Shown piece by piece: positions 1 through 5,934 of a stretch of 6,329 nucleotides of DNA. Numbering within the stretch: position 1 is the first letter of the stretch; the number at the start of each line of letters is the position of its first letter. The notes beneath the pieces were generated by a model, which made no database searches, had not been told where the DNA came from, and saw only the letters and a program-made list of their open reading frames with translations. The position numbers were made by a program, and so were the translations under genes. This DNA comes from Spirochaetaceae bacterium UBA6243 (GTDB lineage: Bacteria > Spirochaetota > Spirochaetia > Treponematales > Rectinemataceae): NCBI GenBank assembly GCA_002441395.1, contig DJVZ01000047.1, positions 12,498 through 18,826 on the forward strand, written 5' to 3'.

Positions 1-629
1 ATGAATATGAACGAAAGGGAGAATTGCTTCTTCAGCTTTTTCAACAGATTTATGATCTGCGCCTGCACGATGACATCGAGGGCGGTAGTCGGCTCGTCGA
101 GGATCACAATCTCCGGTTTTAAAAAGAGCGCCGTCGCGATGACCGCGCGCTGTTTCATGCCTCCGGAGAGCTCGTGGGGATAGCGCTGCACAATCTCGGG
201 CGACAGACCGACATAGCCCAAATATTCCGTTATGAGGCTCTCGGCGTCGGATCGCGACATATCGCTGTGTTCATTGAGCGTTTCCATCATCTGCCGGCCA
301 ATGGTGTACACCGGCGTCAGGCAGTTCATCGCGCCCTGGAACACCATCGAGATTTTCTGCCAGCGGATGTCTTTGCGCACTTCTCTTTCGGGAAGCGGAA
401 TGACATCGACACCATCGACGAGAATTTTACCACTGATGTACCGCCCTGGCGGCGTAGGCATCCTCAGAATGGAAGTTCCCAGACTCGTCTTGCCGCATCC
501 GGACTCGCCGACGAGCCCTATGGTTTCGCCAGGCATGAGCTCGAAACTGATATCATCGATGGCGCGCACGGCACCCTTGGACGTAAAATAGTGCATTTGA
601 AGATTTTCAACTTTTAGCAGGCTGTTCAT
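1..629 (-). CDS. DppD/OppD-type ABC transporter ATP-binding protein (partial, C-terminus cut by window edge)
   Basis: Cytoplasmic ATPase subunit that would power the importer encoded just upstream. The 209 residues visible begin MNSLLKVENLQMHYF and contain Walker A GESGCGKT (41-48), the Q-loop glutamine in MVFQGAMN (95-102), the ABC signature LSGGMKQ (154-160), Walker B VILDEP (175-180) and the D-loop TALD (182-185). The switch histidine and the C-terminal oligopeptide-transporter extension with its possible Fe-S cysteines lie outside the window. The start at 629 is supported by an AAGGT Shine-Dalgarno-like sequence 8 bases upstream, lying across the end of the preceding permease gene, and by only 5 bases between that stop and this start, so the two are co-transcribed. 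The Q-loop reads QGAMNCLTP rather than the QDPMTSLNP-like form common in enterobacterial OppD. The family assignment is firm; the substrate cannot be read from this subunit. Confidence 0.95.
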   Translation of the reverse strand, partial: MNSLLKVENLQMHYFTSKGAVRAIDDISFELMPGETIGLVGESGCGKTSLGTSILRMPTPPGRYISGKILVDGVDVIPLPEREVRKDIRWQKISMVFQGAMNCLTPVYTIGRQMMETLNEHSDMSRSDAESLITEYLGYVGLSPEIVQRYPHELSGGMKQRAVIATALFLKPEIVILDEPTTALDVIVQAQIINLLKKLKKQFSLSFIF

Positions 630-634
630 GTGAA

Positions 635-2044
635 TTACCTTGTTTTGAGTTTCGGATGGAGTATCTTGTCCATCGAGAAGCCGAGGAACGCGAACGTCAT
701 CCCCATGATCGCGATGAGGAGGCCCGGCGGTAAAACCCACCACCAGATGCCCTTGAGAATGGCCGCGCCCTGCATGGCGTCGTGCAGAATCTGACCCCAG
801 GTGACGATCGTCGCGTCGCCGAGCCCCAGAAGGCTGACTGAAGACTCATAGACAATCGCGCTTGGCACCGACAGCGCCATCGACGCGAAGCTGTAGGGAA
901 TGAGAATGGGCACCATGTGTTTGAAGATGATCCGGCTCTTCTTCGCCCCGAGCGCCTTGGCGGCCTCGATGTATGTCTCTTCCTTGATCTGAAGGGCCAT
1001 CGACCGTACGGTCATCACCGAACCCGTCCAGAAGAAGAGAACCATCACCGCGATCAGCATCCAGATGTTCGGCTTGAAGATGGCCGAAATGACGATGAGC
1101 ACCGGAAGCACAGGCATTGAGTTCACAATCTGGTAGATAAACTGCATGACCGAATCGACGGTACCGCCGAAATATGCCGAAATAATGCCGTACATGACGC
1201 CGATCAGCACCGAAATCGCCGATGTCAGGAGGCCAATGAGCAACGCCCATTTGAGGCCCGCGACGAGCCCGGAGAACAGATCGCGCTTTGAATCATCCGT
1301 GCCCAAAAGCCCCGAGACCGAGCCCGTTACCACGACATAGGGTTTCTGAACATCAGAATTTTCAGGATCCAGAAGCATGGCTTTTACCATGAGTTTATAA
1401 TTGCCTTTGAGAGGCCTGAATTCCCTGGCCATGCCCTCTCGGGCGGTATTGAACAGAATATCGTTGGTTCGCAGGCTCTTCCCTGAATACTGTTCAAGCG
1501 CACCTTCACTCTCGTAGTTCTTTATGAATGTGAAAGCCGCTTCGCGTCCATCATTGTCAACTGAAATCCTGATGTCCTGACCCGCCAGGCCCTGTTCAAA
1601 ACGCTGCCCAAGATCCAGTGTCGTCCCGTCGGGACGTTCGACAGACACCTGAAAAGGAATGTCTCCATGGCCGGTAATATGGAAAATGACATCGAGAGGA
1701 GCCTTGTCGGCGGTGTAATGATAGTCAAACGTATAGGTGACGAGCTTGACGCCGCCGTCCAGGTAGGCCTCTTCTTTTTCCCCGTCGTCGAGGCGGACGG
1801 TCACCGGCGCTTTCAGTTTCGTAAACGCGTTGGTCCACGCCGGCGGCGCGCTTGCCGAATTGTCCTGCCAATAGTCTATACTCCGCCACTTGCTGTTCGC
1901 TTCTTTCCAGGGAAGAATAGCCGGTTCGAAGATCACCACAAGCAGCGACAAAATCAATATCGCGAGGCCGACGAGGCCGGAGCGTTCCTTTCTGAATTCC
2001 GACCAGAACTCTGAAATTCTATATTTCGTGTCGCCGAGGTTCAT
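635..2044 (-). CDS. DppC/OppC-type ABC transporter permease with large extracytoplasmic insertion
   Basis: Inner-membrane permease of 469 residues, expected to pair with the DppB-type subunit. It has a first membrane helix at about 24-43, the conserved LLGTDDSKRDLFSG stretch (246-259) that matches the family's LGTDxxGRDxxS signature, five further hydrophobic segments (about 262-290, 297-323, 326-345, 378-400, 431-457), and the EAA coupling loop EETYIEAAKALGAKKS (355-370), which contacts the ATPase. Family members are usually near 300 residues; the excess is a hydrophilic, beta-strand-rich block at about 47-245, between helix 1 and the LGTD motif, hence on the outer face. I place the start at 2044, not at the upstream in-frame ATG at 2209. 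The 2044 ATG overlaps the previous stop as ATGA, has a GGGAGG ribosome site 6 bases away and begins with a normal DppC N-terminus, whereas the extra 55 residues are only a shadow of the upstream permease gene. Confidence 0.95.
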   Translation of the reverse strand: MNLGDTKYRISEFWSEFRKERSGLVGLAILILSLLVVIFEPAILPWKEANSKWRSIDYWQDNSASAPPAWTNAFTKLKAPVTVRLDDGEKEEAYLDGGVKLVTYTFDYHYTADKAPLDVIFHITGHGDIPFQVSVERPDGTTLDLGQRFEQGLAGQDIRISVDNDGREAAFTFIKNYESEGALEQYSGKSLRTNDILFNTAREGMAREFRPLKGNYKLMVKAMLLDPENSDVQKPYVVVTGSVSGLLGTDDSKRDLFSGLVAGLKWALLIGLLTSAISVLIGVMYGIISAYFGGTVDSVMQFIYQIVNSMPVLPVLIVISAIFKPNIWMLIAVMVLFFWTGSVMTVRSMALQIKEETYIEAAKALGAKKSRIIFKHMVPILIPYSFASMALSVPSAIVYESSVSLLGLGDATIVTWGQILHDAMQGAAILKGIWWWVLPPGLLIAIMGMTFAFLGFSMDKILHPKLKTR

Positions 2045-3081
2045 GCTTTGCCTCCCACCTTGATGCGCGGATCCATAAAGCCATAGGTGAGATCCAGCAG
2101 GATAAGACCAATCTGGTATATCCCGACGGTGATGGCAAGATCGCCCATCAGCACTGGGATGTCGTTCTGCTGCACGGCGATCCAGTACAAATTGCCGAGG
2201 CCGGGCCATGAAAAGATACCCTCGAAAATGATGGCGCCTGAGATTGAACTCAGCAGCGACAGCACCGACATGGTGATGAGAGGAGGTGCGGCAGTGCGCA
2301 GCGTATGGCCGAACAACACTTTATTTTCGGGAATGCCTCGGGCGCGCGCCGCCATAATATAATCTTCCTGAAGGATGTTCAGGACAATATTCCTCACCAC
2401 ATATGAGATTCCCCAAAAACCAATGACCACCAATGTCAAAAGCGGCAAGGTCATATGCCACAACAAATCGATAAAATACATGATTCCCTGAGGCGGAGGC
2501 ACCGAATGCATGCCCGCGGAAGGAAAGATTTTCAATTGATAGACAAAGAACATGATGAGAATCATCGCGACCCAGAATGTCGGCATGCCATAGACGATCA
2601 TGGTGAGAAGGCTCGTAGTTCGGTCGAGCGAACCGCCAGGCTTCTGGGCTTTCTTGAGTCCGAGAATGATGCCGACGATGATCTCGATCACGGCGGCAAG
2701 CGTAAAAAGAATGAGCGAACGCGGGAGCGCCTCGCCAACGATGGTGAGCACCTCACGTTCACCCCGGGATGACTTGATGATGGTCGATTTCCCAAAATTG
2801 AAGGTAAGGGTGTTCCAGGTACGGTATAAAATCCGCTCCATGAAGGGGCGGTCCAGACGATACAGATGAATGAGATCATCCCGGCGCTGTTGCTGAAAGC
2901 GCTGAATCGCCGCCGGCTGCATGTTCTTGAGGCGCATCGTTTCGGCCCGCACCTGCTCCTCAATATTAGATCGCATCGTCTGCTCGTTCACGGTATTGAA
3001 GAGGACAGACATGATAAAAATGATGATCACATAGGTAAAAATGCCTTTCAGCACACGCTTGAGGGCAAACCACTTGTACAT
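2041..3081 (-). CDS. DppB/OppB-type ABC transporter permease
   Basis: Inner-membrane permease of 346 residues, a normal length for the family. Hydrophobic segments lie at about 11-29, 121-142, 157-183, 205-230, 265-288 and 310-332. The EAA loop DYIMAARARGIPENKVLFGH (240-259) and the downstream family signature FEGIFSWPGLGNLYW (286-300), followed by DIPVLMG (307-313), are typical of DppB/OppB. A hydrophilic, Gln/Arg-rich stretch (about 34-80) after helix 1 is somewhat longer than in the shortest members and may form an extracytoplasmic helix. The start at 3081 is supported by AGGTGG four bases upstream. It is preceded by a 124-base gap containing the hairpin that follows the binding-protein gene, so it is expected to be expressed by read-through. 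It forms the translocation pore with the DppC-type subunit; family-level confidence is high, substrate unknown. Confidence 0.96.
   Translation of the reverse strand: MYKWFALKRVLKGIFTYVIIIFIMSVLFNTVNEQTMRSNIEEQVRAETMRLKNMQPAAIQRFQQQRRDDLIHLYRLDRPFMERILYRTWNTLTFNFGKSTIIKSSRGEREVLTIVGEALPRSLILFTLAAVIEIIVGIILGLKKAQKPGGSLDRTTSLLTMIVYGMPTFWVAMILIMFFVYQLKIFPSAGMHSVPPPQGIMYFIDLLWHMTLPLLTLVVIGFWGISYVVRNIVLNILQEDYIMAARARGIPENKVLFGHTLRTAAPPLITMSVLSLLSSISGAIIFEGIFSWPGLGNLYWIAVQQNDIPVLMGDLAITVGIYQIGLILLDLTYGFMDPRIKVGGKA
2051..2056 (-). promoter_or_regulatory. Ribosome binding site of the DppC-type permease
   Basis: The minus strand reads GGGAGG, then six bases, then ATGA, where the ATG of the second permease and the TGA of the first share bases 2041-2044. 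This site settles the start of the second permease and implies translational coupling that keeps the two membrane subunits equimolar. Confidence 0.8.
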
Positions 3082-3150
3082 AAAGCCACCTGTTCTTTCC
3101 GATTACGTATGTAGAAATCGCCTCGCATTTTATAATCGAGTAGTGTATGC

Positions 3151-3191
3151 AAAAGAAAAGGGGGCGCCGCCGCCTTCGCGGCAGCGCGCCC
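3151..3191 (-). terminator. Rho-independent terminator / attenuator after the binding-protein gene
   Basis: On the minus strand a 14-pair stem (arms 3191-3178 and 3173-3160) with one G-U pair and one C-C mismatch closes on the tetraloop GAAG and is followed by TTTTCTTTT (3159-3151). It begins 14 bases after the stop of the binding-protein gene. The permease genes continue in the same direction with no convincing promoter of their own in the remaining about 70 bases. The likely role is therefore partial termination, giving much more binding protein than membrane subunits, a common arrangement in ABC import operons. It could alternatively protect the upstream message from 3' exonucleases. Confidence 0.85.
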
Positions 3192-3205
3192 TTCATTCAA
3201 TTAAC

Positions 3206-5776
3206 TTAGAACACCACGAGCGAAGAAGCCTGGACGGCCGGCGATTCAGTGTTGAATACCGACTGCACGACGAGTGTATACGCACCCGACTTCAGGGCAC
3301 CGAGATCCTTCGCGGGGATGACGGCCTGGAAGCTTCCGGCGCTGACATACTTCGCGGTATAGACCTTTTCGGTGTTGTCGGCAAGGATCAGCGTCACCGT
3401 GACCTTTGCCTTGTTGTCGGCGGCTTTCGCCGTGTCATCAGGATAGGTGACCGCGGATATCTGCACGTCTATCTTGGCATCGGCGTTGCGCTGGGCGGTA
3501 GGCGGAACCTTCACGTCATCGATGCGGGTGAGGGTCGTGCGGAAGAGTTTCGGGAAGTAATCCGCGCGGTACGGATAATCCCTGAAGGCCGAGAGCTCGA
3601 TGTAGTTCGCGTTGTAGTCGACCTTGCTGATGAAGAAGGGGCCGTTGGAGATGTAAGCGTTGCCGTAGGTGTCGATGAACTTGATCGCGGCGTTGTAGCG
3701 CGCCACGGCCTGCGCCGGGGTCACCCACTGCTTGATCGAGTCGGGTACGTACTTGGCGGCCGCGAAATCCTGCAGCTTGGCCTTGATGTCGGCGACGCAC
3801 TTCGGGTTGATGACATCCACCTCGGTGACCGATGGGTCGTAGGCGAAAGTATACTGCGTGCCGGACTTCGAGCCCTCCGCGACGAGCTTGGCGAGCGCCT
3901 CATAGATTTCCCAGGAGACCAGGGTCGAGCGGCCGGGGTTGCCAGCCTTCGGGGAAACGACACCGGTCGCGGCGACTCTGTCCTTGTCCATCGGCCAGTT
4001 GAAGTCGAAATAGGAGGTGAATGAACCATCCTTGTTCAGCACCACACCCTTGGAAACGGGCAGCGAGGACTGATACTGGGAGGCGTAGGCCTCGTCGTAG
4101 TACTTGTCGCCGTCGCCATCCTTGTTCGCCCACTCATAGGTAAAGGCGATCGCGTACATGATATCGGCGATCGTGACCGGCTGGCCGTCGTGCCACTTGC
4201 CGTAGATGTACTGCACGCCCGAGAGCTTGCTGTAGGCTTTCATGGCAGAGTTCTTCACATAGTCGTACGTTCCGTCGCCCACATCCTTGTATTCGACGCC
4301 AGTCTCCCATTTCTTGGTCTTGGAATTGAAGATAAGGGCTGCCTTGTCGACATCGATGAGACCTGTGGGAGGCTCGCCTTCCTTGCCCGCGGCAACCTTG
4401 GTCTCGACATTCTTGAGGTCGTATTTTACGCGCAGCGGCGTATCCTTGGCCGCGTTGGGGGACTCGAAGGTCGAGGGGTCGGTGCACGCCCCGAAGATCG
4501 CTGCTGAATAGACATCGGAGAAGCCGTCGACGCCGACGGGGTCCCATGAGCTCATGAAGAGGCCGCCGCGCGCCGAATACTGGGTGATATGGAGAACCTT
4601 TTCGCCCTTGCTATCCGGCTTGATGTCGGCGGAGCGGACAGACCAGTCGTTGAGGCCGTCGCCAAGGCCGTAGAGCATGCGCGCGTCGAAGCGGGCCTTG
4701 TTCGCGACATAGTACTGAACCTGGCTGCACACGTAGATGCGGACCGCTTCCTTGAGCGCCATCTCCTGGACCTTCATGTTGTCGTTCCAGTACTCGTCGC
4801 TGGTGAGGAACCAGCCGTTGATGTTTTTCTGCGCGATGCGGTCGATCTCTTTGTTCTCGTAGTTCCAGAACCCTTCCGTCTGGCCGCCCGGCATATAGCC
4901 ATAATAGGGCGAATACATCTGGCTGATCGTAACATCCCACCAGGCGCGGGTCGCGCCTGCGCCCCAGCCCTCGGTGTACATCGACCACTCCCAATCGGTA
5001 GGATCACTGGAATAAGCGAGCTTGCCGGCCTTCGAGCGGTCGTACTCGAGACGCTCCACCTTGAGACCGGCCTTTTCGAGCTGATCGGCGATATAGCGGC
5101 CCTCGAGGAGGCGGCCCGTCGGATCGTCGACGCGGATCATGAATCGGATGGTCACCGGCTCGCCGTTGTAGGTCCAGAACTGTCCGGATTTTACGAGCTT
5201 GCCCTTGTTTTCGGGCAGATTGGCGGCGGCTTTCATCGCGGTGTCGATGTCCTCGAGCGCCTTCTTTTCGTTGCCGCGCACCGTCATGCCGAGCTTCGCG
5301 GGAACGAGGTTGAAACGGTAGGTCCCGGGCTGTCCCGGAGTCTCCGCGGTGATCGCGGGCTCGCCGGCGCCGAGCAGAATCTCATCGACGATCTTCTTGC
5401 GGTCGATGAGCCAGTTGATCGCGTAGCGGACGTCGCGGATGGCGAGCGGATTGAAGATCGTGCGGCCGTCTTTGGTCTGGAACGTATATGGCGCCTCATT
5501 GGGTATGGGGTTCAGGAGCAGAGACCAGGATCCGGACGGCACGGCGTAGGTGGAAAGCTTGTCCAAATCCGCCGACTGAATACCTTTATAGGTCTTTCCG
5601 TCGATACCGGTAAAGAAGACATCGGTCTTCCCCTCCGCGGTATCCTTGATGGCGATGGTCTGATCCATCCTCACATCATAGATAACCTTGTCCGCATAGG
5701 GACCATACTTTGCCTGAGCTGTCGCGCTGAACAACAGCGCCACGGCAAGAACCGATACGAATAGAATCTTTTTCAT
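3206..5776 (-). CDS. Family 5 extracytoplasmic substrate-binding protein, apparently circularly permuted, with extra C-terminal domain
   Basis: Captures the transported solute in the periplasm and delivers it to the two permeases. It has 856 residues against the usual 500-620. Residues 1-22 are a Sec signal (MKKI, hydrophobic core, cleavage after AQA) with no lipobox cysteine. Family motifs are all present but rotated. Canonical late motifs come first: AEGKTDVFF (47-55, normally GEIDV), VRYAINWLIDRKKIV (116-130), YIADQLEKAGLKV (228-240). Canonical early motifs follow: SSWDPVG (409-415), KWHDGQPVTIAD (527-538, normally FHDGTPVTAEDV) and SNGPFFI (710-716, normally GTGPY), ending at FRDYPYR (731-737). 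Residues about 755-856 are a separate beta-rich, Ig-like segment. Many Trp and Tyr residues, for example near 261-303, would suit carbohydrate stacking. The start at 5776 has an AAAGGAGGT ribosome site and a strong promoter; the in-frame ATG at 5935 would run back across that promoter and is rejected. Ligand identity is inferred, not shown. Confidence 0.93.
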   Translation of the reverse strand: MKKILFVSVLAVALLFSATAQAKYGPYADKVIYDVRMDQTIAIKDTAEGKTDVFFTGIDGKTYKGIQSADLDKLSTYAVPSGSWSLLLNPIPNEAPYTFQTKDGRTIFNPLAIRDVRYAINWLIDRKKIVDEILLGAGEPAITAETPGQPGTYRFNLVPAKLGMTVRGNEKKALEDIDTAMKAAANLPENKGKLVKSGQFWTYNGEPVTIRFMIRVDDPTGRLLEGRYIADQLEKAGLKVERLEYDRSKAGKLAYSSDPTDWEWSMYTEGWGAGATRAWWDVTISQMYSPYYGYMPGGQTEGFWNYENKEIDRIAQKNINGWFLTSDEYWNDNMKVQEMALKEAVRIYVCSQVQYYVANKARFDARMLYGLGDGLNDWSVRSADIKPDSKGEKVLHITQYSARGGLFMSSWDPVGVDGFSDVYSAAIFGACTDPSTFESPNAAKDTPLRVKYDLKNVETKVAAGKEGEPPTGLIDVDKAALIFNSKTKKWETGVEYKDVGDGTYDYVKNSAMKAYSKLSGVQYIYGKWHDGQPVTIADIMYAIAFTYEWANKDGDGDKYYDEAYASQYQSSLPVSKGVVLNKDGSFTSYFDFNWPMDKDRVAATGVVSPKAGNPGRSTLVSWEIYEALAKLVAEGSKSGTQYTFAYDPSVTEVDVINPKCVADIKAKLQDFAAAKYVPDSIKQWVTPAQAVARYNAAIKFIDTYGNAYISNGPFFISKVDYNANYIELSAFRDYPYRADYFPKLFRTTLTRIDDVKVPPTAQRNADAKIDVQISAVTYPDDTAKAADNKAKVTVTLILADNTEKVYTAKYVSAGSFQAVIPAKDLGALKSGAYTLVVQSVFNTESPAVQASSLVVF

Positions 5777-5780
5777 GCAT

Positions 5781-5789
5781 ACCTCCTTT
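5781..5789 (-). promoter_or_regulatory. Ribosome binding site of the binding-protein gene
   Basis: The minus strand reads AAAGGAGGT, a near-perfect Shine-Dalgarno sequence, four bases before the ATG at 5776. It fixes the start at the signal-peptide MKKI. An out-of-frame ATG at 5780 lies between the two and is ignored. Confidence 0.9.
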
Positions 5790-5809
5790 GTTCTGGTTTG
5801 CGTACTTTT

Positions 5810-5838
5810 ATTGTAGAACGCACAACATAACCTGTAAA
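5810..5838 (-). promoter_or_regulatory. Sigma-70-type promoter of the transporter operon
   Basis: TTTACA (5838-5833) is followed by exactly 17 bases and TACAAT (5815-5810); each hexamer differs from consensus at one position. Transcription would start near 5803, giving a leader of about 27 bases with the ribosome site inside it. The -35 hexamer sits in one arm of the 5832-5852 inverted repeat. Confidence 0.8.
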
Positions 5839-5852
5839 GAGAGAATTTACAG
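5832..5852. repeat. Perfect 7-bp inverted repeat carrying the -35 elements of both divergent promoters
   Basis: The arms CTGTAAA (5832-5838) and TTTACAG (5846-5852) are separated by GAGAGAA. Each arm supplies a TTTACA hexamer reading outward, one per strand. It may simply position two RNA polymerases back to back, or it may also bind a dimeric regulator. Confidence 0.8.
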
Positions 5853-5874
5853 TATGCCTCTTGCTCTATAACAA
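5846..5874 (+). promoter_or_regulatory. Candidate promoter of the GH5 gene
   Basis: TTTACA (5846-5851) is followed by TATAAC (5867-5872, 15-base spacing) or TAACAA (5869-5874, 17-base spacing). Neither -10 is as good as that of the opposite promoter, which suggests a weaker or activator-assisted start. The leader to the ATG would be about 55 bases. Confidence 0.5.
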
Positions 5875-5884
5875 GCGCTTGCAT
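5870..5884 (-). promoter_or_regulatory. LacI/CcpA-type operator palindrome
   Basis: The core CAAGCGCTTG (5872-5881) is a perfect 10-bp palindrome centred on CG, as in LacI/GalR-family operators. Read on the minus strand, ATGCAAGCGCTTGTT fits the CcpA cre consensus WTGNAANCGNWNNCW at 14 of 15 positions. It overlaps the candidate -10 region and start site of the GH5 gene, where a repressor would block transcription, and lies about 32-46 bases upstream of the -35 of the transporter promoter. No regulator gene is visible in the window. Confidence 0.55.
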
Positions 5885-5934
5885 ATGCTGACATATAGAA
5901 ACATAGAGAGCATTACATTGTGAGGAGAGTGCCA

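Noticed and set aside
2045..2209. N-terminal extension of the second permease to the ATG at 2209
   Set aside because: The extra 55 residues are out-of-frame shadow of the first permease; the ATGA overlap with a good ribosome site gives a normal DppC N-terminus.
3082..3150. Possible promoter before the first permease (TATAAA or TAAAAT near 3120-3132 on the minus strand)
   Set aside because: No -35 hexamer lies at an acceptable 16-18 base spacing; AT-rich intergenic sequence alone is insufficient.
3041..4024. Plus-strand open frame of 327 codons across the end of the binding-protein gene and the terminator
   Set aside because: It runs through the intergenic hairpin and into the 5' end of the opposite-strand permease gene, has low-complexity Arg/Gly/Val composition and no family resemblance.
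4589..5764. Long plus-strand open frame (391 codons) opposite the binding-protein gene
   Set aside because: It is a GC-rich antisense shadow of a gene with clear family motifs; the predicted protein has no recognisable domain and no ribosome site.
3206..5776. Fusion or tandem duplication of two binding proteins as an explanation for the 856-residue length
   Set aside because: Each family motif occurs only once; the halves complement rather than repeat each other.
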